Positions 50,902-60,173 of a DNA stretch of 64,000 nucleotides are shown here, one piece after another. Source of the stretch: Pacificoceanicola onchidii (GTDB lineage: Bacteria > Pseudomonadota > Alphaproteobacteria > Rhodobacterales > Rhodobacteraceae); the NCBI RefSeq assembly GCF_004804335.1, contig NZ_SRXY01000002.1, positions 321,306 to 385,305 of the forward strand, given 5' to 3'. Made by a program: the position numbers and the translations under genes. The notes below the pieces were generated by a model. The model worked only from the letters and a program-made list of their open reading frames with translations. It made no database searches and was not told the origin of the DNA. Each line of letters starts with the position of its first letter. The stretch's first letter is position 1.

Positions 50902-53802
50902 ATGTGCGCCGAAACGCCTGACTACAAAGACACCCTCGCCCTGCCGAAAACCGATTTCCCGATGCGCGCGGGCCTGCCCAAGCGCGAGCCCGGCTGGCTC
51001 GACCGCTGGGAAAAGATCGGCATCTATGACCGCCTGCGCGCCAAAGAAGGCCGCCCCGATTTTGTCCTGCACGATGGCCCTCCCTATGCCAACGGCAACC
51101 TGCACATCGGCCACGCGCTGAACAAGGTGCTCAAGGATTTCATCGTGCGGTCCCAGCAGATGCTCGGCCATGACGCGCGCTATATCCCCGGCTGGGATTG
51201 CCACGGCCTTCCGATCGAATGGAAGATCGAAGAGCAGTACCGCAAGAAGGGCAAGAACAAGGACGAGGTTCCGGTCATCGACTTCCGGCAGGAGTGCCGC
51301 AAGTTCGCCGAAGGCTGGATCGACGTGCAGCGCAAGGAATTCCAGCGTCTGGGCGTGACGGGCAACTGGCCCGATCCCTACCTGACCATGAACTTCCACG
51401 CCGAACGGGTGATCGCCGAAGAGTTCATGAAGTTCCTGATGAACGGGACTTTGTACCAAGGCTCCAAGCCGGTGATGTGGTCCCCGGTTGAGAAAACCGC
51501 GCTGGCCGAGGCAGAGATCGAATACCACGATCACAAATCGCACACGATCTGGGTGCCGTTCAAAGTGGCCTCCGGCTCTGATGCGCTGGCCGACGCCCGC
51601 ATCGTGATCTGGACCACCACCCCTTGGACAATCCCCTCGAACAAGGCCGTCGCCTATAACCCGTCCATCTCCTATGGCCTCTATGAGGTCACCGGCACGC
51701 CGGAGGAATCCTGGGTCAAGGTTGGCGACACTTACGTTCTGGCAGATGCGTTGGCAGAGGATGTTCTGAGCAAATCCCGCCTTGAATCCGGCCAGTGGAC
51801 CCGCCTGCGCGATGTCACCGCCGATGAGCTTGGCGCGCTGACCCTCGCCCACCCGTTCCGGGGCCTCGCCGAAGCCGACGGCTTCTGGGATTACGACGTG
51901 CCGATGATCGACGGTGATCACGTGACCGACGACGCGGGTACAGGTTTTGTACACACGGCGCCAAGCCACGGTGCGGACGACTATGAGTGCTTTGTGAAGC
52001 GCAACTGGATCGACCGCATGACGCATAACGTCGGCGAAGATTCCGAGTTCCTGCCGCATGTGCCGATCTTTGCGGGCCTGCAAGTCTTTGACCGCAAAGG
52101 CAAAGAGGGCAAAGCCAACACGGCCGTGATCAACAAGCTTGTCGAAGTGGGCGGGCTGATCGCGCGCGGCCGCATCTCGCACAGCTACCCGCATTCGTGG
52201 CGCTCCAAAGCCCCGGTGATCTTCCGCAACACGCCGCAGTGGTTCGCCGCCATCGACCGTGACGTGAACGACGGGCAGGACACCTACGGCAAGACGATCC
52301 GCGAACGCGCGCTGACCTCCATCGACCAACTGGTGGAATGGACGCCGCAAACCGGGCGCAACAGGCTCTATTCGATGATCGAAGCGCGCCCGGATTGGGT
52401 GCTCTCGCGCCAACGTGCCTGGGGTGTGCCGCTTACGTGCTTCGTCAAGAAAGGTGCACTGCCGACGGACGAGGACTTCCTGCTGCGCAATGAGCAGATC
52501 AACGCCCGCATCGCCGAAGCCTTCGAGGCCGAAGGCGCGGATGCGTGGTATCAGGAGAACGCCAAGGAGCGGTTCCTCGGCAATATCGTGAACCCGAACG
52601 ACTACGAGCAAGTCTTTGATATTCTTGACGTCTGGTTCGATTCCGGCTCTACGCACGCCTTTGTTCTGCGCGATCGCGAAGACGGCTCCAAGGACGGCAT
52701 CGCCGATCTGTATCTTGAAGGCACGGACCAGCACCGTGGCTGGTTCCACTCCTCCATGTTGCAGGCCTGCGGCACCAAAGGACGCGCGCCTTATCGCGGC
52801 GTGCTGACCCACGGGTTCACGCTCGATGAGAAGGGCAACAAGATGTCCAAATCCTTGGGCAACACCGTCGCGCCCGAGGATGTGACCAAGCAATACGGCG
52901 CGGATATCCTGCGGCTTTGGGTGGCCCAGTCGGACTACACCGCCGATCTTCGCATCGGTCAGGAGATCCTCAAAGGCGTCGCCGACAGCTATCGCCGCCT
53001 GCGCAACACCATGCGCTACATGCTCGGCGCGGTCTCGCATTACGACGAGAGCCAGAAGGTTGCTCCCGAGGATATGCCGGAGCTGGAGCAGTATATCCTG
53101 CACCGTCTGGCGGAGCTGGATGTGGTGGTGCGTGAGGGCTACAAGAAGTACGACTTCCAAGGCGTGTTCAGCCAGATCTTCCACTTCTGCACGCTGGACC
53201 TCTCGGCTTTCTACTTCGACATCCGCAAGGATGCCCTGTACTGCGATGGCGACACGCTGCGCCGGCGCTCGGCCCGCACGGTCATGGACATCCTGTTCCA
53301 CCGCCTGACCACATGGCTCGCGCCGATCCTCGTGTTCACGATGGAAGAAGTCTGGCTGGAGCGTTTCCCCGGTGATGACAGCTCCGTGCACCTGACGGAC
53401 ATCCCCGAGACCCCCGCCGCTTGGCTGAACCCTGACCTGGCCGCGAAATGGCAGAGCATCCGCCGCACGCGCCGCGTGGTGACGGCGGCTTTGGAAGTAC
53501 AGCGCACGGACAAGGTGATCGGGTCGTCGCTTGAGGCCGCGCCGGTGGTGCATGTCTCGGAAGACATGCTGGCGACACTCAAATCCGTTGATTTCGAGGA
53601 TGTCATCATCACCTCGGATGTCAGCCTGACCTCTGATCCCTCCCCGGCAGAAGCCTTCCGCGTGCCGGAAACCGAAGGGGTCGGCGTGGTGTTCGAAAAG
53701 GCCGAAGGGGCAAAGTGCCAGCGCTGCTGGAAGTTCCTGCCGGATGTCGGCCAGCACAAACACCCGGGCACCTGCAAACGCTGCAGCGACGCTTTGGGAT
53801 AA
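50902..53802 (+). CDS. ileS: Isoleucine-tRNA ligase
   Basis: Class I aminoacyl-tRNA synthetase, 966 aa. HIGH motif at residues 68-71 (PYANGNLHIGHALNK), editing (CP1) domain in the middle, KMSKS at 647-651 (GNKMSKSLGN), anticodon-binding helices, and the C-terminal zinc site CQRCW...CKRC typical of the bacterial short-tailed form. No T-box is expected or seen in this phylum. Ends with a strong terminator. Confidence 0.97.
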   Translation: MCAETPDYKDTLALPKTDFPMRAGLPKREPGWLDRWEKIGIYDRLRAKEGRPDFVLHDGPPYANGNLHIGHALNKVLKDFIVRSQQMLGHDARYIPGWDCHGLPIEWKIEEQYRKKGKNKDEVPVIDFRQECRKFAEGWIDVQRKEFQRLGVTGNWPDPYLTMNFHAERVIAEEFMKFLMNGTLYQGSKPVMWSPVEKTALAEAEIEYHDHKSHTIWVPFKVASGSDALADARIVIWTTTPWTIPSNKAVAYNPSISYGLYEVTGTPEESWVKVGDTYVLADALAEDVLSKSRLESGQWTRLRDVTADELGALTLAHPFRGLAEADGFWDYDVPMIDGDHVTDDAGTGFVHTAPSHGADDYECFVKRNWIDRMTHNVGEDSEFLPHVPIFAGLQVFDRKGKEGKANTAVINKLVEVGGLIARGRISHSYPHSWRSKAPVIFRNTPQWFAAIDRDVNDGQDTYGKTIRERALTSIDQLVEWTPQTGRNRLYSMIEARPDWVLSRQRAWGVPLTCFVKKGALPTDEDFLLRNEQINARIAEAFEAEGADAWYQENAKERFLGNIVNPNDYEQVFDILDVWFDSGSTHAFVLRDREDGSKDGIADLYLEGTDQHRGWFHSSMLQACGTKGRAPYRGVLTHGFTLDEKGNKMSKSLGNTVAPEDVTKQYGADILRLWVAQSDYTADLRIGQEILKGVADSYRRLRNTMRYMLGAVSHYDESQKVAPEDMPELEQYILHRLAELDVVVREGYKKYDFQGVFSQIFHFCTLDLSAFYFDIRKDALYCDGDTLRRRSARTVMDILFHRLTTWLAPILVFTMEEVWLERFPGDDSSVHLTDIPETPAAWLNPDLAAKWQSIRRTRRVVTAALEVQRTDKVIGSSLEAAPVVHVSEDMLATLKSVDFEDVIITSDVSLTSDPSPAEAFRVPETEGVGVVFEKAEGAKCQRCWKFLPDVGQHKHPGTCKRCSDALG

Positions 53803-53808
53803 GAAAGA

Positions 53809-53842
53809 AAGCCCCGCGATGCCAAGTGTCGCGGGGCTTTTG
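53809..53842 (+). terminator. Rho-independent terminator of ileS
   Basis: An 11-bp perfect stem (AAGCCCCGCGA with TCGCGGGGCTT), 9-nt loop and TTTT tail, 6 bp after the ileS stop. Confidence 0.9.
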
Positions 53843-53867
53843 GTTTGAAGCGGTCATTCGACACACC

Positions 53868-53895
53868 CCCGTCCCGGACTTGATCCGGGACCTCA
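53868..53895. repeat. Dispersed intergenic palindrome, copy 2
   Basis: Identical over 28 bp to the copy at 6156-6183 (GTCCCGGA, CTTGA loop, TCCGGGAC plus flanks). It sits just after the ileS terminator, in the same 341-bp gene-free gap that also holds the inverted-repeat element. Confidence 0.75.
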
Positions 53896-53909
53896 CGACT
53901 AGAGAACAA

Positions 53910-54051
53910 GCCGCGCCATTGACGGGCCGTGGTGCGGCGATCCTCCCTCTGATCCCCTCGATTTATCCAAGTCACTGGCGCGCTCGTCACGTGTCGCTCA
54001 ATACGACAACCCAATCGCCGTGCCGCGGGGACGGCCCGTCGATGGCGCGGC
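53910..54051. repeat. Small element bounded by 21-bp inverted repeats
   Basis: The left arm GCCGCGCCATTGACGGGCCGT (53910-53930) matches the reverse complement of 54031-54051 with one mismatch. The similarity continues inward with a shared CGGCGAT block after an offset. The spacer is about 100 bp and has no coding potential. The gap from the ileS terminator to the histidine-phosphatase gene otherwise shows only the 28-bp palindrome. Shape is that of a MITE or a large cruciform; no target-site duplication was recognised. Confidence 0.5.
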
Positions 54052-54183
54052 GCCCTTCGGGCTTGTTCCGCGCCTGTGGTGAGTGGAAGGGCTGCTCAAG
54101 GCCAAACCCTTCCCCACACCCTTCCCATCCTTTCCGAGCGGCGCTACGCTTCCCTTACGTCAAAGCCATTTTCGGAGACCCCA

Positions 54184-54663
54184 ATGCGCCGCCGTCATTT
54201 TCTCGCCCTCAGTTCCGCAACCCTTCTTGCTGCCTGCGCGACCGGCGGCGGGGGCAGCCTTGCGCCCAACTCGACCATCATCATCACCCGGCACGCCGAG
54301 CGCTCTGGCGAGGATCTGAACGATGCGGGCCGCGCGCGGGCGCAATTGCTGGTCTCGGTGCTGGCAGACACCCCGCTCGACGCGATCCACAGCCCCGGAA
54401 TTCAGCGCAACCTCGACACCGCCGCCCCGCTGCTGGCGGCGCGCGGCCTCGAGATCGAGCGGATAGCGCAGGAGAACCCCACCCCTCGCCTGACCCGGTC
54501 CGCAGCCGGGCGCACGGTGATCTGGGTTGGCAACAAGGGCAATATCGCGCAGATCTGGGAAGACCTCGCCCTGCCCGGTAACGCCCCGCTGGAATATGGC
54601 GATCTGGTCTTCATTCGCAGCGATGCGGCGGGCAACGTCACCGTCGAGCGCCAGACCTACTGA
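54184..54663 (+). CDS. Histidine phosphatase family lipoprotein
   Basis: 159 aa. The N-terminus MRRRHFLALSSATLLAACA combines a twin-Arg start with a lipobox (LLAAC). The histidine-phosphatase RHG-type motif is TRHAERSG, with Ala-Glu where Gly is usual as in some branched members. Then DAGRARAQLL and DAIHSPGIQRNLDTA (second Arg/His region). The catalytic C-terminal His is not clear, so activity is uncertain. A 36-codon upstream extension overlaps the repeat element and was rejected. Converges on the SDR gene. Confidence 0.8.
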   Translation: MRRRHFLALSSATLLAACATGGGGSLAPNSTIIITRHAERSGEDLNDAGRARAQLLVSVLADTPLDAIHSPGIQRNLDTAAPLLAARGLEIERIAQENPTPRLTRSAAGRTVIWVGNKGNIAQIWEDLALPGNAPLEYGDLVFIRSDAAGNVTVERQTY

Positions 54664-54666
54664 CGC

Positions 54667-55323
54667 CTACCACGCGATTGGCGTGCGGTCCCGGAAGAAC
54701 CCGCCCGACGGGCCGTCCGGGCCAAGCGTCGCCAGCCAGATGGCTGTATCGGCGCCTTCCTCGGGCGTGCGCGGCGCGCTGGCTCCGCCCATGCGGGTGT
54801 GCACCCAGCCGGGACACATGGCGTTGACCTTGACCGTTTCGGGCAGGGTCCGCGCCGAGGCCACCGTCAGAGCGTTCAAAGCGGCCTTGGCCACGCCGTA
54901 AGACGCAGGCCCTTCGATCCCATCCGAAAACGCGCCCCAGCCGGAGGACACATTCACAACCCGGCCAAAGCCGCTCTGCACCATATGCGGCGTCAAATGA
55001 TGCATGAGCCAATAAGGCCCGTTCAGCATCACCGCCATACAGGCTTCGAAATCATCGGGATGGTCGAGCACATTGCCCGCACCCAGAACCCCGGCGTTGT
55101 TCACCAGAACATCGACAGCGCCCATCGCTTGAACAGCCTCGGCGATGCTTCGCGGATCTGCCACGTCCAGCCGGACGACCCGTGCACCAACGCGCGCCGC
55201 CGCCGCCTCGCCTGCCGCGCCATCACGTGCGCCGATAATGACCTCGAAACCCGCGTCCACAAGCCCTTTGGCAATGGCCAGACCGATCCCCCGGTTGCCC
55301 CCGGTTACAAGCGCACGTTGCAT
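54667..55323 (-). CDS. Short-chain dehydrogenase/reductase
   Basis: Classical SDR, 218 aa: cofactor motif TGGNRGIGLAIAKGL, NNAG in VDVLVNNAGVL, catalytic Ser in VVNVSSGWGAF, Tyr-x3-Lys as SYGVAKAAL, and CPGWVHTRMGG. Length is slightly short for the family. An Arg at the end of beta-2 (GARDG) suggests NADP preference. Substrate unknown. Confidence 0.9.
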   Translation of the reverse strand: MQRALVTGGNRGIGLAIAKGLVDAGFEVIIGARDGAAGEAAAARVGARVVRLDVADPRSIAEAVQAMGAVDVLVNNAGVLGAGNVLDHPDDFEACMAVMLNGPYWLMHHLTPHMVQSGFGRVVNVSSGWGAFSDGIEGPASYGVAKAALNALTVASARTLPETVKVNAMCPGWVHTRMGGASAPRTPEEGADTAIWLATLGPDGPSGGFFRDRTPIAW

Positions 55324-55407
55324 GCCCCGCCCTTTCTTGCTGATCCTAAGGCCAAGATGCCCCGGTTCCGGCTGAAGCGAAAAATGGAACCGGGGCTCTT
55401 GTGTTTG

Positions 55408-56301
55408 TCAGGCCTGGAAGAAGTCCGCCACCGCGTCAGCCGACGCTATGACCACATCCGCCCGGTCGTAGAAATCGAACTGGGTGACGTCTTCGCCCAG
55501 CCAGACCTTCTCCAACGGCGCCTTGGTGCGCGCCTCATAGGCGGCCGCGCCGGCGGGCAAGGCGATGGCGGGAGAGCCGACCATCAGCACCGGTTTGTCC
55601 AACTGGTCCGCGGAGGCCTGCGCATCATAGGTCAGCCAGGGCTTCCACGAGGCCACGGCAAACTTGTTGTCATAGGCCGCGATCAGACCGCGATCCGCCT
55701 CGGTGTAATAAGGCGCGCCAAACATGACAGAGCTGTTGTCGGTCGGGCTCGCCGCCAGGAGCACATTGCCGTCATCAGCCTCGCTTGCGGCGATCAGGCC
55801 TTGTGCCGCCTCCGCGCCGCCGTAGATCTCTGCCGCCATAGCCGGATCATGCAGCCACGGGGCCACGAGCGCCAACCTGCCAAGCCGCGCATCATTGGCG
55901 ACAGCATCTGCCATGTATCCCGACGAGGCACAGATCCCGAGGCCGGACAGCGCGCCGACATCCGCGCGCGCATTCATAAACGCCGTGGCCGCCAGAATGT
56001 CCGCGGTCTTCACCGCCGGATCCTCGACATAACGCGGCGCGCCGTCGCTTTCGCCCCAGCCGGTGAAATCAAAGGCCAGCGCCGCAAAACCCCGCGCAGC
56101 CAGTTCGCGCGCATAGGTGCCCGCCATCTGTTCCTTGACGGTGGTCCAGGCGCCGGTGACGATCGCGCCGGGCAATGCGCTATGGGCGTCTTCTGGCTTG
56201 TAAAGCGTGCCTATTAGGGTCACGCCGTTGCTGTCAAAACGAACGATCTCGCGGGCAACGCCAGCCTTCTGTGGAGTGTTTTGCAGGTTGATAAGGGTCA
56301 T
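55408..56301 (-). CDS. Alpha/beta hydrolase (dienelactone hydrolase-like)
   Basis: 297-residue alpha/beta-hydrolase. Strand-loop GAIVTGAWTTVKEQMAGTYA, then FDFTGWGESDGAP, nucleophile elbow GICASSGYMAD (Ser in G-x-C-x-S-x-G), later PVLMVGSPAIALPAGAAAYE with the acid region and DVTQFDFYDRADV near the C-terminal His position, where Phe-Tyr replaces the expected His. The acid/base residues are therefore uncertain. Upstream, on the same strand, is the SnoaL-like gene; both lie opposite the LysR gene, a likely LysR-controlled pair. Confidence 0.82.
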   Translation of the reverse strand: MTLINLQNTPQKAGVAREIVRFDSNGVTLIGTLYKPEDAHSALPGAIVTGAWTTVKEQMAGTYARELAARGFAALAFDFTGWGESDGAPRYVEDPAVKTADILAATAFMNARADVGALSGLGICASSGYMADAVANDARLGRLALVAPWLHDPAMAAEIYGGAEAAQGLIAASEADDGNVLLAASPTDNSSVMFGAPYYTEADRGLIAAYDNKFAVASWKPWLTYDAQASADQLDKPVLMVGSPAIALPAGAAAYEARTKAPLEKVWLGEDVTQFDFYDRADVVIASADAVADFFQA

Positions 56302-56328
56302 GCTGTGCTCCCGTGCATGTCAAGAAAA

Positions 56329-56880
56329 TCAGAGGCCCGGCGTGTTGCGGACAAAGGTGTTGCCGCGTTCGGCGGTGGCATGGAAGGCCATGAAATTCAC
56401 TTTCCAGCCCTCTGCGGTGCGGACAAAGCCATGGGCATAGCTGCCCCAGACCTCCCAGAGCGGATCGCCTCCGTTCTCTTCAAGCCCGCCGCGCGCCATC
56501 CTGTTCCAGGCGTATCCGCGCGAAACCAACATCGCCGCATCTGCGCCTTCGAAGGTCACGCGATGGTTGCCGCGCAGGTGAAAGCTCTCTTTCTCCGCCG
56601 TCAGGTTCCCGGACCATCCGGCAATCAACTCTTCCGCCGGAATCAAAGCGGGCGCGCCGCCAACCAGCGAGGTGAAATCCACGCGGATCTCATCGGTGAA
56701 GAAGCTGCGCGCGAGGGTCCAGTCCTTGGCATCCACCGCCCCGTCCAGAGCATCGGCGATCCGCGTCATCTCGGCCACGTCAACAATGGTGTCGGCGGTG
56801 ATGGGATCCCCTTGTGGCAACGGGCCATCGGCAAAGGCAGCGGAAGCCGCCAGCGTGCTGGCCAGTAGAAGCGATTTCAT
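56329..56880 (-). CDS. SnoaL/NTF2-like exported protein
   Basis: 183 aa with a signal peptide MKSLLLASTLAASAAFA and an NTF2-like fold: helix DTIVDVAEMTRIADALDGAV, DWTLARSFFTDEIRVDF, strand HRVTFEGADAAML and terminal strands WKVNFMAFHAT. Family members bind or act on small molecules; no catalytic residue can be assigned. First gene of the leftward pair with the alpha/beta hydrolase, 104 bp from the divergent LysR. Confidence 0.8.
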   Translation of the reverse strand: MKSLLLASTLAASAAFADGPLPQGDPITADTIVDVAEMTRIADALDGAVDAKDWTLARSFFTDEIRVDFTSLVGGAPALIPAEELIAGWSGNLTAEKESFHLRGNHRVTFEGADAAMLVSRGYAWNRMARGGLEENGGDPLWEVWGSYAHGFVRTAEGWKVNFMAFHATAERGNTFVRNTPGL

Positions 56881-56984
56881 CGGTCTCTCCTTTCGTCCGT
56901 GTTTCGTTGAAAAGAGAGATATCCCAAGGCGCATTCTGCGATAATATGGAGATCAGGCAGCACACAGATGTATGAAATCGCATA

Positions 56985-57899
56985 ATGAGACTACCTCTTA
57001 CCACGCTTGAAGTGTTTGACGCCATCGCCCGCGAAGGCTCTTTCAAAGGGGCCGCCGCCCGCCTGGGCCTGCAGCCTTCGACCGTCAGCCATCAGCTCAA
57101 GGCACTGGAAGAGCGGCTTGGCACAGCGCTGATCATCCGCACCACGCGCGCGCTCAGCTTGACCGATGCCGGCCGCACGCTTCTGCGCGGCGCGGGTCCG
57201 GCTTTCGAGCAACTCAATGATGCGGTCGAGAATGCCCGATCCGAAGGCGGCACGCCGCGCGGCACGTTGCGGCTGGCGATGCCGGAGTTTGTCTACAAAC
57301 TGCTTGTCGGCCCGGCGCTAAGCCCGTTCAGGGAAGCTTACCCGGAAATCGAACTGGAACTGTCGCTGACCGATGCTCTCTCGGACATTCTGGGTGAGGA
57401 AATGCACGCGGGGTTTCGCCTCGGCGACCGGATCGCGCAGGACATGGTCGCCATTCGCCTGACCGCTGCCTTGCCCCTTGCCGTATTGGGCAGCCCGGAG
57501 TTTCTCGCGTGTCACGGCACGCCGGAGCACCCCGCCGACCTGCTGGATGCCCCTTGTATCCGGTATCGTTTCCAGACCGCGCGCCGCATTGCCCGTTGGG
57601 ACTTCCAGCAGGACGGGCGCGGGTTCTCCGTGGATGTTAAGGGCCCGCTGGTGGTCAATACGATCCCCACGGTCATTGACCTCGCCCGGAAAGGCGCTGG
57701 TCTGGTCTACACCTTCCGGGACTACTGCAAGGACGAGATCGCAACCGGGCAGTTGGTGCCGGTTCTCGAGCGTTTTCTGCCGGACACGCCGGGTATCTAC
57801 GTCTATTTCCCGCGCGAATACCGCAGCATGGTGCCGCTGCGGCTGTTCACCGAGCATCTCAGAGCCTTCGCGCGGGCCGGGGTCAACGATCAGGCGTGA
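56985..57899 (+). CDS. LysR-type transcriptional regulator
   Basis: 304 aa. N-terminal winged helix MRLPLTTLEVFDAIAREGSF, GAAARLGLQPSTVSHQLKAL (recognition helix), then the effector domain from about residue 90. Divergent from the SnoaL/hydrolase pair, the usual LysR arrangement, so it probably autoregulates and activates them. Its last codons overlap the end of the convergent PLP-enzyme gene by 10 bp. Confidence 0.92.
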   Translation: MRLPLTTLEVFDAIAREGSFKGAAARLGLQPSTVSHQLKALEERLGTALIIRTTRALSLTDAGRTLLRGAGPAFEQLNDAVENARSEGGTPRGTLRLAMPEFVYKLLVGPALSPFREAYPEIELELSLTDALSDILGEEMHAGFRLGDRIAQDMVAIRLTAALPLAVLGSPEFLACHGTPEHPADLLDAPCIRYRFQTARRIARWDFQQDGRGFSVDVKGPLVVNTIPTVIDLARKGAGLVYTFRDYCKDEIATGQLVPVLERFLPDTPGIYVYFPREYRSMVPLRLFTEHLRAFARAGVNDQA

Positions 57900-59200
57900 A
57901 CGAAGTGCAGCCGGTCGAACGTGCTGCGCCATGCGGCGGTCTCGGCAGCGATGTCTTCGCCCCGCAACCCACGCTGTATCAGCCCCGCTAACCGGTCCGC
58001 GTCCGCCGCGGTCATGCCCCAGCGCACCAGTTCCGGCGTACCGATGCGCAGACCGTTCATGTCTCCCGCCACCTCTGGCACCGGCAAGCCGATCCCGCAG
58101 GCCAGGAACCCCGCCTTGCGCAGCGTTTTGGACGCTGCCTGACCGCCGCCGAACGGCTCAGCCAGAACCGCAAACTGATGCGAGTTGGTAAAGCCTTCAC
58201 GGCCTCCAAACACCGCAACGCCCCGATCATCCAACCCCCGCGCAAGAGCCTGCGCCATGGCGATCATCTCCGCCGCATAGGCCTGCCCGAAGTCGCGCCA
58301 ATCGAGCATCGTCACCGCCAGCGCCGCCGATTTCGCCGCGTCAAAGTTCGCCGTCATGCCGGGAAAGGCGATGGCGTCCAAAGCCTGCGCAATCTCTGCG
58401 TCATTGCTGACAATCAGCCCACCCGCCGGACCGCCAAGGCTCTTGTAGGTGCTCATGGTCATGAAATGCGCGCCCTCGGCCAGAGGATTGCGCCAGGCCC
58501 GCCCCGCGATGATCCCGCATTGATGCGCCGCGTCGAACATGACCTTCGCACCGATCTCATCGGCAATGGCCCGGACCTCCTTGACAGGATGCTCAAACAG
58601 GTTGAGGCTGCCTCCGATGGTGATCAGCTTGGGCCGCTCCGCACGCGCCATCGCGCGCAAGGCCTCCAGATCAACCGTATAGCCATCCGCATCTGTTGGG
58701 GCCTCCAGCGTGCGCAGCCCATACAGCCCTGCACAGCCCGCCCCGTGGTGGGTCACATGGCCGCCAATTGACGCGGGCGGCGCGATGATCGTATCGCCCG
58801 GCTGACAGGTCGCCATGAAGCCATAGAGATTGGCAATCGCCCCCGAAGGCACCCGGATCTCCGCGAACTTCGCGTCGAAAACCTCTGCGCAGAGTTCGGC
58901 GGCGATCACTTCGATCTCTTCAATGGCCTCGAGCCCCATTTCGTATTTGTCGCCGGGGTAGCCCACCGACGGGCGCGAGCCGATGCCCGAGGCCAGCAAA
59001 GCTTCTGCACGCGGGTTCATCACGTTGGTCGCGGGGTTGAGGTTGAAGCATTCGCGCTCGTGGATGTCCCGGTTCTGCTGTGCCAGATCTTCGATCCGGG
59101 CCAGCACGGCGCGCGACTCCGCCTCTGCGGTGCCTGCGGCAATCTTCTGAACCAAGGTCTCGCACTGCGCTGGCACCCAGTCTCTGGCTTCTATCGTCAT
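57890..59200 (-). CDS. Serine hydroxymethyltransferase-like PLP enzyme
   Basis: 436-residue fold-type I PLP enzyme related to glycine/serine hydroxymethyltransferases. SHMT-like features: NLNPATNVMNPRAEALLASG, SVGYPGDKYEMGLEAIEEIE, IRVPSGAIANLYGFMA, GHVTHHGAG, FDAAHQCGIIAG (PLP Asp-His) and the PLP-Lys segment MTMSTYKSLGGPAGG. The sequence differs from housekeeping GlyA (no HGxHLxxG in standard form), pointing to a paralogue such as an alpha-methylserine or aldolase-type enzyme. Divergent GcvA-like LysR next door supports substrate-controlled expression. Confidence 0.82.
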   Translation of the reverse strand: MTIEARDWVPAQCETLVQKIAAGTAEAESRAVLARIEDLAQQNRDIHERECFNLNPATNVMNPRAEALLASGIGSRPSVGYPGDKYEMGLEAIEEIEVIAAELCAEVFDAKFAEIRVPSGAIANLYGFMATCQPGDTIIAPPASIGGHVTHHGAGCAGLYGLRTLEAPTDADGYTVDLEALRAMARAERPKLITIGGSLNLFEHPVKEVRAIADEIGAKVMFDAAHQCGIIAGRAWRNPLAEGAHFMTMSTYKSLGGPAGGLIVSNDAEIAQALDAIAFPGMTANFDAAKSAALAVTMLDWRDFGQAYAAEMIAMAQALARGLDDRGVAVFGGREGFTNSHQFAVLAEPFGGGQAASKTLRKAGFLACGIGLPVPEVAGDMNGLRIGTPELVRWGMTAADADRLAGLIQRGLRGEDIAAETAAWRSTFDRLHFVHA

Positions 59201-59300
59201 CGCTCATCTCTCCTGATCTGTGCCCAGATTGACCACATCGAATGACAACGCAAATCAGTTTTGCTATTTCTTGGCCCAGAAAAACTAAGCCTGAGTTGCC

Positions 59301-60173
59301 ATGCCCGTCACCCCCCGCCGCCCCAAAGGCCCGCCTCTCAACGCCCTGCGCGCCTTCGAGTCGGCTGCGCGGCTTGGCAGTTTCACCGCCGCCGCCGAAG
59401 AACTGGGTGTCAGCGCCGGGGCGATTTCACAGCATGTTAAAACCATCGAGACATGGGCTGGCATTGCGCTGTTCGAGCGCCGGGCGCAGGGGGTCGCACT
59501 GCTGCCCCACGCTCAGAAACTGGCGCTGTCTTTCACCGATGCCTTCGACCAGCTTGCCGCTGCCACGCAAAACCTGCGCGGTCTTGCCCCGCACCCGGAC
59601 GTCCACATCGCCGCTTTGCCCTCGATCGCGCAACTCTGGCTGCCAGCACGGCTCGGCCGGTTGCGCGCGGCGCGCCCCGATCTCAACATCTCCGTCACCG
59701 CCATGGAGACGCCGCCCCACCTGTCGCGGGAACTCTTTGATCTGTCGATATTCTTCGGTGTTCCGGATGAAACAGCTGATCAGCTCGTCCTGTCCGAAGA
59801 CAGGCTCTTCCCGGTCGCGTCGCCCGGTCTCGCCTCCGAGTTGGATATGCAAAGCGCGCCGTTGCTGCATGATCAAACCTGGGCAAGCGACTGGCAAATC
59901 TGGGCGTGCGAGACCGGCACCGCGATCGGCAATGCCGCACGCGGACCGCGATATTCGCTCTATGCTCTCGCTGTCGAAGAGGCCAAGACCGGTGCCGGGG
60001 TTCTGATGGGCCACGCCAACCTGATCGAAGCGCCACTCCGCTCCGGGCAGCTCGTTCGGGTTTCAGATCAGGACTGCCCGAGCGGTCAATCCTTGATCAT
60101 CAGCCTGCCGCACAGATCCCGCCGCCATCCGGACACCGACACCATTTTGCACGTTCTGACAGCGGACGATTGA
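59301..60173 (+). CDS. LysR-type transcriptional regulator, GcvA-like
   Basis: 290 aa. DNA-binding domain with PPLNALRAFESAARLGSFTA and AAEELGVSAGAISQHVKTIE, the GcvA-type N-terminus, then the effector-binding domain (LNISVTAMETPPHLSRELFD). Divergent by 100 bp from the SHMT-like gene, its probable target. A TTTTGC-type AT-rich stretch in the gap may hold its sites; no exact operator was assigned. Confidence 0.9.
   Translation: MPVTPRRPKGPPLNALRAFESAARLGSFTAAAEELGVSAGAISQHVKTIETWAGIALFERRAQGVALLPHAQKLALSFTDAFDQLAAATQNLRGLAPHPDVHIAALPSIAQLWLPARLGRLRAARPDLNISVTAMETPPHLSRELFDLSIFFGVPDETADQLVLSEDRLFPVASPGLASELDMQSAPLLHDQTWASDWQIWACETGTAIGNAARGPRYSLYALAVEEAKTGAGVLMGHANLIEAPLRSGQLVRVSDQDCPSGQSLIISLPHRSRRHPDTDTILHVLTADD

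Noticed and set aside
50740-53763. A 1007-codon minus-strand frame opposite ileS
   Set aside because: It is antisense to a complete, motif-rich ileS. Arg/His/Gly-rich composition typical of shadow frames in GC-rich DNA, with no family motif.
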